64,000 nucleotides of DNA from Acinetobacter gyllenbergii CIP 110306 = MTCC 11365 (GTDB lineage Bacteria; Pseudomonadota; Gammaproteobacteria; Pseudomonadales; Moraxellaceae), in contig NZ_ATGG01000019.1 in the NCBI RefSeq assembly GCF_000413855.1, positions 1 to 64,000 of the forward strand, given 5' to 3'. The position numbers were made by a program, and so were the translations under genes. The notes under the pieces are model-generated. The model was not told the DNA's origin. It was given only the letters and a program-made list of their open reading frames with translations, and ran no database searches. Each line of letters begins with the position of its first letter. The stretch's first letter is position 1. Below, piece after piece: positions 56,180-64,000 of this stretch.

Positions 56180-56986
56180 ATGACTCAACCAACAGGCATC
56201 CCCTCTTTATTTGATGATGGAAAAATTGGTTCAGGTTTACCTGCGTCTGATCAACCACAAAATAAAGCGCAAGCGACCAACCTAATTGACCTATTACATG
56301 ATGGGTTTTATTTGGTTTTTTTACTTCGCAACCGCTATATACCTGCAAATCCCACTGATTTTCGTGAAAAAATCGTCGATTTATTGAACCGCTTCGAACA
56401 GCAAGCTAAACGTTTGCAGTTTTCTGCTGATGATATTCACGATGCCAAATACGCCTTTTGTGCCTTGATTGATGAAACGATTGCAACGCAACAGGATGCA
56501 GCCTATTTTAATTTACAGAATTCATGGCTGATCAGCCCATTGCAATTAAGCCTGTTTGGCTCTCAACTGGCTGGTTATCGTTTTTTTGAAATCTTAGAAC
56601 AACTGCGCAGTCGTGGCAAAGAACGCCTAGCATCGCTTGAGGTTTTTCATTACTGCCTCTTACTCGGTTTTCAAGGTAAATACCGTCTAGAATCAGTAGA
56701 AAGCTTAAATCACCTCGTGGCTCGTGTTGGAGATGAGATTGATTATCTCAAAGGGAAAAAAGCAGCATTTTCTCCTTTTGCTGCCATTCCAGACCACATT
56801 AAACACATTATTCATCACGAATTACCTTTTTTCTGGATTTTGATCTTCTTACTGATGTTTGCTGCGCTCACTTTTGCAGGTTTAAAGTTCATGCTCTCCA
56901 AACAAAATCAGAGTGCATTAGCTCCTTATCAGAATGTGATTTCAGCGCCTGCCGAAGAAGCACATATAACCATCCATTTGCCTTAG
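56180..56986 (+). CDS. tssL: T6SS membrane-complex protein TssL (DotU)
   Basis: A 268-residue inner-membrane protein with a cytoplasmic helical domain (about 30-210, containing DIHDAKYAFCALIDETI) and one C-terminal helix (FFWILIFLLMFAALTFAGL). It binds TssM and TssK. No peptidoglycan-binding domain is fused; the OmpA-type protein of the other unit may fill that role. Confidence 0.93.
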   Translation: MTQPTGIPSLFDDGKIGSGLPASDQPQNKAQATNLIDLLHDGFYLVFLLRNRYIPANPTDFREKIVDLLNRFEQQAKRLQFSADDIHDAKYAFCALIDETIATQQDAAYFNLQNSWLISPLQLSLFGSQLAGYRFFEILEQLRSRGKERLASLEVFHYCLLLGFQGKYRLESVESLNHLVARVGDEIDYLKGKKAAFSPFAAIPDHIKHIIHHELPFFWILIFLLMFAALTFAGLKFMLSKQNQSALAPYQNVISAPAEEAHITIHLP

Positions 56987-56996
56987 TTGATAACGT

Positions 56997-57605
56997 ATGA
57001 CTCAGGAAAGAACAACTTCTTTACGCATATTACAGACCAATAAGAAAAAAACCTTATCTCCTGTAATTTATTTACTGATCGGATTTCTTTCAGGAATCAT
57101 CGTTGCTGCATTGTTTTTTTTCATCTTTGCAAGTGACGTCAATAACTCAGCGCCGAGTGTCCCACAAACGATTGAAGAAACTGAAACGGTTCAAACTGCC
57201 ACCAAAGCAACCGTACAAAATAATGAAGTGGAAGTGAATACTCCAAATCATCATGAAACAACTGAATCGGTGGAAGACAATAATTTTGCTCAACCTGGGA
57301 GCAATGATTTAAACAAATTTTTCCAACGCACACCGCCGCCTGCTGCACCCGCTCCGAATGGCCAGCATGTTTCTCCATTTGCCAATGAGCCAAATACGAA
57401 ACCAACAACAGTAACATCAGTAAAAGTGCCGCATAGCAAAAATGAAACCATTGCTCCACCAACAAATAAAGTAGTGGCTAAACCGGTTCCTCCTGCGACC
57501 AAGCCAGCACCAGCAAAAACTGCAGAGGCGGAAGTAGAAGCACCTGAGGCAACGGTACAGATCAAAGTGACACAAAAACCCTTTGCAGTGAATGAACTCA
57601 AGTAA
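56997..57605 (+). CDS. Membrane-anchored Pro/Thr/Ala-rich T6SS-cluster protein
   Basis: A 202-residue protein with one N-terminal transmembrane segment (PVIYLLIGFLSGIIVAALFFFIF) and a long low-complexity periplasmic tail rich in Pro, Thr, Ala and Glu. It has no recognised fold and looks like a TonB- or SPOR-protein linker without the end domain. It lies between tssL and tagX, each within 10 bases, so a T6SS assembly role is likely. I do not assign a name. Confidence 0.8.
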   Translation: MTQERTTSLRILQTNKKKTLSPVIYLLIGFLSGIIVAALFFFIFASDVNNSAPSVPQTIEETETVQTATKATVQNNEVEVNTPNHHETTESVEDNNFAQPGSNDLNKFFQRTPPPAAPAPNGQHVSPFANEPNTKPTTVTSVKVPHSKNETIAPPTNKVVAKPVPPATKPAPAKTAEAEVEAPEATVQIKVTQKPFAVNELK

Positions 57606-57608
57606 ACA

Positions 57609-58577
57609 ATGATTTTTATCATCTTCTTTTGCTTTGTCGCTGTCGCGATCGGATTAACGCTGCTTATGTCTTATGAGCTGCGTTATAAATGCAAACAGTT
57701 GTTGCAATCATTACTTCCAAGTAGCAAAAAGAAAATCGCCAATGCGATGCAGTTTGCAGAGAATATGCATCAGGCTGCTTCACCTGAAAAATTACAATCG
57801 CATTGGCACCTACAACAATGGTGGATTTTAATCGCTGGTTTCTTTTTATTTGCCAGTATCCTGATTTTTGCATTCACCCGTCCCATCAATTCCACACGCA
57901 TTGAGGCCGAATATTTAAAAGAGACCGATCCTCAAATTTATACGCTACTGAATGGTGAAATGCTAAGTCCACCACCAGAAGTCGATGCCAACTTGATTGA
58001 AGATGCGATTGTCGAAGCGACTCGACTTGAACAAGCCTATCAAGCTCAGCATCCAACCGATCCAAGTATTAATGCCTCTCAAATTGAGATTCCACTTACA
58101 CATTCACATGGTAGTTTTGATGTATCCATGGTCGATCGTAAATGGGACAAAATTAATCCTCGCTATAAGCAACGCCTACTGATGGTATTCAAAATCATGA
58201 AAGAACAACATGGTTATGAACTGGTCTTACTTGAAGGTTACCGCAGTCCAAGCCGTCAAAATATGCTTGCAGGTAATCCAAATACAACCCGTGCCAAAGG
58301 TTATCAAAGCTATCACCAATTTGGTTTAGCTGCCGATGTTGCTTTTAAACGCAACGGTAAAGTCGTTATCTCAGAACGTGACCCTTGGGCAATGCGTGGT
58401 TATCAACTCTATGGACAAGTTGCTGAATCCGTTGGTTTAACTTGGGGTGGTCGTTGGAAATCTATTCAAGATTATGGCCATACCGAATACCGTATGCCTG
58501 GTCTAAGAAAAACCAAGGAAATGGCAGAACAACTCACTGCTGAAGGACAGTTAAACGCAAGAACAGACGAATCTTAA
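57609..58577 (+). CDS. tagX: TagX peptidoglycan L,D-endopeptidase
   Basis: A 322-residue membrane-anchored hydrolase that cuts peptidoglycan so that the T6SS can cross the cell wall. It has hydrophobic segments near 2-20 and 80-97, and a VanY/M15-type peptidase domain in the C-terminal half: SYHQFGLAADVAF gives the SxHxxGxAxD zinc motif and GHTEYR the third ligand. It closes the rightward T6SS unit and a terminator follows. Confidence 0.92.
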   Translation: MIFIIFFCFVAVAIGLTLLMSYELRYKCKQLLQSLLPSSKKKIANAMQFAENMHQAASPEKLQSHWHLQQWWILIAGFFLFASILIFAFTRPINSTRIEAEYLKETDPQIYTLLNGEMLSPPPEVDANLIEDAIVEATRLEQAYQAQHPTDPSINASQIEIPLTHSHGSFDVSMVDRKWDKINPRYKQRLLMVFKIMKEQHGYELVLLEGYRSPSRQNMLAGNPNTTRAKGYQSYHQFGLAADVAFKRNGKVVISERDPWAMRGYQLYGQVAESVGLTWGGRWKSIQDYGHTEYRMPGLRKTKEMAEQLTAEGQLNARTDES

Positions 58578-58603
58578 ATGCATCTAAAATTTAGTTAAAT
58601 AAA

Positions 58604-58634
58604 ATAAAACCTCTCGATATAGGGAGGTTTTATT
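58604..58634 (+). terminator. Terminator of the rightward T6SS operon
   Basis: Stem AAAACCTC / GAGGTTTT, loop about TCGATATAGG, followed by ATTTT, about 27 bases after the tagX stop codon. Confidence 0.8.
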
Positions 58635-58692
58635 TTAGCATCGGATTAAAATATATTAATTAAACACAAACCATCCTAAAATTAAAATAACC

Positions 58693-59253
58693 TTAATCAA
58701 TAACGGATATAGCAACTGTTTTTTTAGTTTTAAATATAAATTCTTTAAAGATGATATTCATCCCAAATACAAGTATTAAAGCAATCACAAATGATCCAAG
58801 TACATCAAAAGGAAAATGAACACCAATATAAATTCTGGACCATCCAACAATTAAACCCAATAACAAAGCTGCGCTACCTATTTTTCGATATCCCGAAAGT
58901 AGATATGAAAAAGCAATGGTTGCCACCGTCAAGGTATGTTGGCTTGGAAATGAAGAAGATGAACCATGTCCCGTCAGGATGTGTCCGATTCCAAGGTCAA
59001 AAGGACGTGGATGATAATAGACAGCATGAATGAACTGAGTGACCAATAAGGAAACGACGATCGTGATAAGCATCTTGATAAACTGCACTCGGTATTTTTT
59101 ATCCTTAAAAAACAATGAAGAAATTAAAAATATAAATAACACTGCAATTAAATTATGTGATGCGAATAAAGCAGCTTTGTCTAAAATCGGATTTTGCGTT
59201 GCCACTGAGTTAATCCAATTAAACAAACTAACATCTATCGTTTCAATTGACAT
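58693..59253 (-). CDS. PAP2-family phosphatase, probable undecaprenyl-diphosphatase
   Basis: A 186-residue inner-membrane phosphatase with about five helices. The three PAP2 motifs are visible: YYHPRPF, SSFPSQHTLT and SRIYIGVHFPFDVLGS, with the catalytic His in the last. BcrC/YbjG-like enzymes recycle undecaprenyl pyrophosphate, and this length fits. The ATG at 59253 is chosen for a normal N-terminus (MSIETIDVSLFNWINS), with GGAA upstream; longer starts are possible. Confidence 0.85.
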   Translation of the reverse strand: MSIETIDVSLFNWINSVATQNPILDKAALFASHNLIAVLFIFLISSLFFKDKKYRVQFIKMLITIVVSLLVTQFIHAVYYHPRPFDLGIGHILTGHGSSSSFPSQHTLTVATIAFSYLLSGYRKIGSAALLLGLIVGWSRIYIGVHFPFDVLGSFVIALILVFGMNIIFKEFIFKTKKTVAISVID

Positions 59254-59412
59254 TGCCAATCGTTCCATGATTATTTGACAATGAGAATATAAAAACATCA
59301 GCTTAAAATAAAATTAAAGCTTCTAAAAAACCAAACAAGATTACAATTTAATTTTAAGTCGCGATTAATAAAAAAATCCTAAATTTGATCTACCCTCAAA
59401 TTGGAGTAAGTC

Positions 59413-60177
59413 ATGGATAACAAGAACGCGTTAAGCGAAGCTCTCAGCAAAGTGCCTGAAGTGACACTGCTGTTCTGGATTATAAAAATTGCAGCAACAA
59501 CACTCGGAGAAACTGCTGGTGACGCTTTATCAATGTCGCTCAATTTAGGCTATATCTTAAGCACTTGTATTTTTTCTATTATTTTTATTGGCTTTGTTTC
59601 ACTGCAAATGAAAGCCAAACAATACAAACCCTTCTTATATTGGGCAACCATTATCTCAACCACAACACTGGGAACCACCATTGCTGATTATGTCGATCGC
59701 TCTCTAGGCATCGGTTATCTAGGGGGCAGTATTATTCTCTTGCTTCTTCTACTGAGTTCTTTGGCAATTTGGTATTGGAGCTGTGGCAATATTGCGATGA
59801 AGAGTGTCCGGTCTGCAAAAACCGAAGCCTTTTACTGGGTCACCATTATGTTCTCTCAAACCCTTGGAACAGCACTTGGTGACTGGACTGCAGACACTCA
59901 AGGTCTAGGTTATACAGGCGCAGCCCTGATCTTTGGAAGCTTACTGCTTATTCTGGTTGCCCTTTACTATTGGACCCAGATTTCTAGAACATTAATATTC
60001 TGGTCAGCTTTTGTTTTAACCAGACCCTTAGGTGCTGTCTTAGGCGATTTTCTTGATAAACCGCTGGATCACGGAGGTCTTGATTTAAGCCGATTCGGAG
60101 CATCTTTTGTGTTATTGGCTTTTATTGTTATTTGCTTAATTGTCTTTAAATCTAAACCTGCATCAACAGCACATTAA
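59413..60177 (+). CDS. DUF347 (COG4705) four-repeat membrane protein
   Basis: A 254-residue inner-membrane protein with about eight to nine helices. Four tandem repeats of some 60 residues each carry FWxxxxxxTLGxxxGD: WIIKIAATTLGETAGD, WATIISTTTLGTTIAD, WVTIMFSQTLGTALGD and WSAFVLTRPLGAVLGD. The Asp after each TLGxxxG block is kept in all four, so a cation or acidic binding line is plausible. The family is linked in some bacteria with metal (manganese or zinc) stress, but function is not proven. The gene stands alone. Confidence 0.85.
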   Translation: MDNKNALSEALSKVPEVTLLFWIIKIAATTLGETAGDALSMSLNLGYILSTCIFSIIFIGFVSLQMKAKQYKPFLYWATIISTTTLGTTIADYVDRSLGIGYLGGSIILLLLLLSSLAIWYWSCGNIAMKSVRSAKTEAFYWVTIMFSQTLGTALGDWTADTQGLGYTGAALIFGSLLLILVALYYWTQISRTLIFWSAFVLTRPLGAVLGDFLDKPLDHGGLDLSRFGASFVLLAFIVICLIVFKSKPASTAH

Positions 60178-60216
60178 ATTAACTCGTGCATCAACAAATT
60201 TCATAGACTGATAGAA

Positions 60217-60250
60217 AAAGGGATAAGAAACATCATGTTCTTATCCCTTT
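60217..60250. terminator. Two-way terminator
   Basis: Perfect 13-bp stem AAAGGGATAAGAA / TTCTTATCCCTTT with loop ACATCATG, between the DUF347 gene and the NRPS-like gene. Confidence 0.9.
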
Positions 60251-60274
60251 CCTTGCTTGATCAATTATCAAAAC

Positions 60275-63200
60275 TTAAGCATGCTTCCAAGGTACTGCAG
60301 GTGAACCAATCCATGCTGATTTTGCAGGAATATTCTCTCCTTTCATCACCAAGGTCAGTGGCCCTAATACCGCGTGATTATTCACATTGGCATTGTATAG
60401 AATAATACTGCGAGCATTCACGACCACATCACTGCCCACATTCACTTGACCAATTTTCATAATCCGGTCTTCAAACAAATGGGTTTGCGGTCCAGAAAAA
60501 CTATTAAACTCAGCACGATCACCAATCTTAACGCAGTCAAACTCGGTAATATCGGCAGTATCCAGATAGACATCTTTACCAATGTTTACTCCTAACAGGC
60601 GTAAAAAGAATGGCAACATCGGCGTCCCTCTTAAATAGTTTAAAAAGTTCGGAATCGCAACCGATTCATACAGACTGGTAATCCCTTCACTGAGCCAAAC
60701 GAACATGGTCCACATCGGTGCCGAACGTGGTTGGTAACGTCCAATTAAAGCCCATTTCAAGAATGTCACGATGACAAAGCAACCAATACCGTACAATAAG
60801 CCCGCCAAGGTTAAAGCCAGCAAGCCCATCGCAATACTATAATCGTTGATTACATCAATCACTTCGAGAACGATCATATAACCGACTCCAATGGCGAGCG
60901 CTGTCGGTAATACAATGCGTAAACCCTCAATCAAACCACGCATGAAACGGCGCTTAATACTTGGTTTAAAGGTAAGATGATCGGGATACTGTTCCGCAGC
61001 TTCACGTGCAGGTAACAACAATGCTGGAGAACCAAACCAAGTTTGACCTGAATACATTTCTCGGTTATCTGGTGTTTTGGACTGTACCCCAATCAAAACA
61101 TTGTCAGGTAATACCGTACCATCCGCGATATAAGCACTATTCCCAACAAAGCTACGATGACCAATTTGAGTGGACTTTAACGACATCCAGCCACCTTTAA
61201 TCTCTTCATCACCAAGCATTACAGCATCCGCAATAAAGCTTTCCTCCCCTAAGGTCAGCATTTCAGGAATCACACCTGTGGCGGTCGAAATCTCTGTATT
61301 TTTACCCACCTTGGCACCCAACATACGGAACCATGTTGGAGCATAAATAGTGGCGAACAAGCCATGTAAGGTTTGCAAACTGGTTTCCAAAATTTGAGCA
61401 GCAAACCATTTACGATAATAGACCCCACCATGTACCGCATAAGTGCCCGTCTCTAAATGTGGCAACACCACTTTACGAATAGCCGATGAAATCAATGCGG
61501 TAATCACCATCATCATGGCACTGGCAGGAATCGCAAGGATGAAATAATACAGCGCTGTTTGAATATGGTTATTCGGATCGATATTAAAGACATTGATATC
61601 CAACCAATCCACTAACAAGAAGCTTGGGAAAATCGGAATAAAGAACAAGCAAGCAATGATTAAGGCACTGACACTGTAATAACCATATTCAGCAAATTTG
61701 CGCACTAAAGATAATTTTGGACGTGTCGCTAATGGCGCAAGTTGATCAATATGGCCGATTTTTCTAGCGGGTGTTCCATCCCAAATTTCACCTGCAGGTA
61801 CCGTAGTCCCATATTCAATCGAGGTTAAAGCATTAACATGGGCTTTTGCTTCTAACACCGTATTTTCTTCCAATACCGCATAAGATCCCACATAACTGTC
61901 CTGTTTGAGCTGAATTGAACCCAACACCAAGTGACCATGTTCGACTTTGGCATTTTCCAGATTTACATTTGAACCAATACTGACGCCATCTTCAATCGTT
62001 AACAGTGACGGCATCCGAATATGCACCGAGCTAATGGTGACATCATGCCCAATCTTCGCTCCAAGTGCTTTAAGGTATAAATTCAGTAAGGTTGAACCAG
62101 AAAGTAAATATACTGGTGAAATACTACTAATACGATCTGCCAACCACCAACGGAAATAGGTCATGCCCCATAACGGGTAACGACCAGCACCAATTCCCAA
62201 CATCAGGATGCGTTTAACACTCATTGAAACCGCAAAACTAGCAATGATGACACTGATATATACCAATAAAGACAGCAAAATTGCATAAGGAATACTATCT
62301 CGTGTTCCACCTGTAAAATAATGATAGGTAAAGAATGGTGCTAACCATTGCAAGATATTCACCGAGATCAAAACAGGAATGGTGACCGCCTGTGCAATCC
62401 CACAAAGCCATTTATAAGCTTGATTACGTGGATTATCTTGTTCGATTTGGCGGTCAAAGCTTGAAGGTTCGGGTTGCTCAAGCATCAAGGCCGCAATCGC
62501 CCCTACTTTTCTGGCCTGATATAAACTTTGAATGGTGAGATGGCTATATGCAGGGTGTTCACGCAGATTTGAGACTAAAACAGCAGCCAAGAGTGAATGA
62601 CCGCCCAAATCATCAAAGAAATCTGAGTCTAACTTAATCGGAATATTGGGAAATAAACGAGCTAGAATCTCAAATAAAATCTCTTCGGCTGTATTCTGTG
62701 GTTGGTCTGATTCACTCCGATCAATCACGCTGGTTAATGGACGAGCCTTTAATGCCTTACGGTCAATTTTACCTGACAATAAACGTGGTACTTCCTCAAT
62801 AATTTCAAAGCGATTGGGTACCATATAAGGCGGCAATCGCTGACTCAGATGATGCCGTAGCTGTTTGATTTCAATCGCTTGCTTGGCATCAATTTCAGGG
62901 GCAATAAAAGCAACCAACTGATCAATGCCATCTTCAGTGCGTAGCATCACCGCCGCGGTTCCAATCCCATCAAGATCACACAGTGCTGCTTCAATTTCAC
63001 CCAGTTCAACCCGAAAACCACGGATTTTGACCTGATCATCAGCACGGCCCAAACAATGCACCTGACCAAATTCATCAATTTTGGCGAGATCTCCTGTGCG
63101 ATATAAGCTGATTTCATCCTCATTATTTGCCCAAGGATTCTCAATAAATTTATCAGCGGTTAAATCAGGCCGCCCTAAATAACCTTGCGCTACGCTCGGC

Positions 63201-64000
63201 CCAAAAATACACAATTCACCTGTCTCGCCTTGTGCCAATAATTCTCTTTCTGCATTGATCACCAACATGCCATAGTTGGGTAAGGGCTTACCAATGGTGA
63301 CAGGCTTACCTTGTTGTAATAACTCTAAACTGGCAGATACCGTGGTTTCAGTCGGACCATAGGTATTAAACATCTGATGGTGCGGCAATGCCCAACGTTC
63401 CACCAAAGAGTCTGGACACATCTCACCACCCAAGTTGATGATGCGTAGATTTGGAACATCTTCAGGAAATAAGGCCAGTAAAGTCGGCACAGCATGTAAT
63501 ACCGTAATCTGTTGCTGTTTCAGTGTTTGACAAAGCCGCTCTGGATCACTGACTAAAGATTTTGGTGCAATCCACAAGCTTGCACCCACCAGATAAGACA
63601 ACCAGATTTCCTCAAAGGACATATCAAAAGCCACCGAGAACCCTTGATAGACCTTATCCTGTTCTTGAATACCTAAAATACTGTTTTCACTGCGCAGGAA
63701 ATGACAGATATTCTTCTGGGTGATCACAATCCCTTTCGGCTTACCCGTTGAACCTGAAGTATAAATAATATAGGCAGGTTGTTCAGGCGAGGTTTTGGCC
63801 AATACCACCGTTTCATGTAGCGGTCGCTGTAATTCAGTATTGGTCCATTTTGTTTGCGGAACTTCATGCAGGTGTTCATACCATTCATCACTGCTAATCA
63901 TCCCGACTGCAGCCGCATCCTCCAGACAAACAGCGATTCGATCTGCTGGAGTATCCATATCAAACGGTAGCCAAGCCGCACCACTTAAACAAATCGCCAA
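60275..64000 (-). CDS. Pls/PosA-family non-ribosomal peptide synthetase (5' end beyond window)
   Basis: At least 1241 residues; the start lies past 64000. Family members join one basic amino acid to itself, as in epsilon-poly-lysine synthetase. Adenylation domain (to about 430): YIIYTSGSTGKPKG (77-90), FNTYGPTETTV, LYRTGDLAKID, KIRGFRVELGEIE and SGKIDRKAL. Carrier domain: DLGGHSLLAA, with the pantetheine Ser near residue 468. The rest alternates membrane helices with three soluble left-handed beta-helix-type domains, the condensing part of this family. Part of the pocket reads FDMSFEEIW, with an acidic residue at the place that contacts the side chain. No condensation or thioesterase domain of standard type. 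Confidence 0.93.
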   Translation of the reverse strand: MAICLSGAAWLPFDMDTPADRIAVCLEDAAAVGMISSDEWYEHLHEVPQTKWTNTELQRPLHETVVLAKTSPEQPAYIIYTSGSTGKPKGIVITQKNICHFLRSENSILGIQEQDKVYQGFSVAFDMSFEEIWLSYLVGASLWIAPKSLVSDPERLCQTLKQQQITVLHAVPTLLALFPEDVPNLRIINLGGEMCPDSLVERWALPHHQMFNTYGPTETTVSASLELLQQGKPVTIGKPLPNYGMLVINAERELLAQGETGELCIFGPSVAQGYLGRPDLTADKFIENPWANNEDEISLYRTGDLAKIDEFGQVHCLGRADDQVKIRGFRVELGEIEAALCDLDGIGTAAVMLRTEDGIDQLVAFIAPEIDAKQAIEIKQLRHHLSQRLPPYMVPNRFEIIEEVPRLLSGKIDRKALKARPLTSVIDRSESDQPQNTAEEILFEILARLFPNIPIKLDSDFFDDLGGHSLLAAVLVSNLREHPAYSHLTIQSLYQARKVGAIAALMLEQPEPSSFDRQIEQDNPRNQAYKWLCGIAQAVTIPVLISVNILQWLAPFFTYHYFTGGTRDSIPYAILLSLLVYISVIIASFAVSMSVKRILMLGIGAGRYPLWGMTYFRWWLADRISSISPVYLLSGSTLLNLYLKALGAKIGHDVTISSVHIRMPSLLTIEDGVSIGSNVNLENAKVEHGHLVLGSIQLKQDSYVGSYAVLEENTVLEAKAHVNALTSIEYGTTVPAGEIWDGTPARKIGHIDQLAPLATRPKLSLVRKFAEYGYYSVSALIIACLFFIPIFPSFLLVDWLDINVFNIDPNNHIQTALYYFILAIPASAMMMVITALISSAIRKVVLPHLETGTYAVHGGVYYRKWFAAQILETSLQTLHGLFATIYAPTWFRMLGAKVGKNTEISTATGVIPEMLTLGEESFIADAVMLGDEEIKGGWMSLKSTQIGHRSFVGNSAYIADGTVLPDNVLIGVQSKTPDNREMYSGQTWFGSPALLLPAREAAEQYPDHLTFKPSIKRRFMRGLIEGLRIVLPTALAIGVGYMIVLEVIDVINDYSIAMGLLALTLAGLLYGIGCFVIVTFLKWALIGRYQPRSAPMWTMFVWLSEGITSLYESVAIPNFLNYLRGTPMLPFFLRLLGVNIGKDVYLDTADITEFDCVKIGDRAEFNSFSGPQTHLFEDRIMKIGQVNVGSDVVVNARSIILYNANVNNHAVLGPLTLVMKGENIPAKSAWIGSPAVPWKHA

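Overview
The window is chromosomal DNA from a gammaproteobacterium, almost certainly an Acinetobacter species. The evidence is the roughly 40% G+C and AT-rich intergenic DNA, the Acinetobacter-type type VI secretion (T6SS) locus with AsaA and TagX and no TssJ, the Pls/PosA-family peptide synthetase, and the tau/encapsulin sulfur genes. The species cannot be fixed from the sequence alone.

Layout. 1-8.3 kb: an 8-bp tandem array, a Pit-type phosphate transporter behind a Pho-box-like site, cobalamin-dependent methionine synthase (metH), then a small accessory patch (AT-rich DUF2971 gene, DUF559 nuclease-like gene, a secreted protein) bordered by CCTCCC/TTTAAA palindromes. 8.4-19.9 kb: glutaminase-STAS, a peptide deformylase homologue, small conserved genes, a universal stress protein, a FadL-type porin, a PLP fold-III enzyme, a lactone oxidase/ceramidase pair and a divergent AraC regulator. 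20.2-28.8 kb: a sulfur island made of tauABCD and, divergently, a rhodanese, a serine acetyltransferase, a family 2A encapsulin shell and its cysteine desulfurase cargo with a long disordered leader. 28.8-35.4 kb: a LysE/LysR pair, a ChrA transporter, a Co/Ni efflux pair (dmeF/dmeR) with a visible operator, and modABC. 35.5-58.6 kb: two lipoproteins and a complete T6SS core in two divergent transcription units. 58.7-64 kb: a PAP2 phosphatase, a four-repeat DUF347 membrane protein, and the 3' part of a Pls/PosA-type NRPS running off the right edge.

How the genes work together. The sulfur island joins sulfonate uptake and desulfonation (TauABCD) to cysteine synthesis (serine acetyltransferase) and to a protein shell packed with cysteine desulfurase, which can release S0 from cysteine for storage; the rhodanese is a plausible sulfane-sulfur carrier. 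Similar ATAAG/CTTAT palindromes lie upstream of tauA, of the rhodanese gene and of the encapsulin gene, suggesting shared sulfur-responsive control (inference). In the T6SS, one unit (asaA-tssB-tssC-hcp-tssE-tssF-tssG-unknown-tssM-tagF-OmpA-PAAR) and the opposite unit (tssH-tssA-tssK-tssL-unknown-tagX) supply sheath, tube, baseplate, membrane complex, recycling ATPase and peptidoglycan hydrolase. No vgrG and no obvious effector lie in the window, so these must be encoded elsewhere.

The strongest candidate for an exciting system is the encapsulin sulfur-storage operon. Its type has been described in Acinetobacter; its apparent co-regulation with tau through shared palindromes is the less explored part. 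Less understood items are the DUF559-associated palindromic repeats, a three-hairpin element at 19984-20075, a hairpin attenuator after hcp, and the unnamed T6SS genes.
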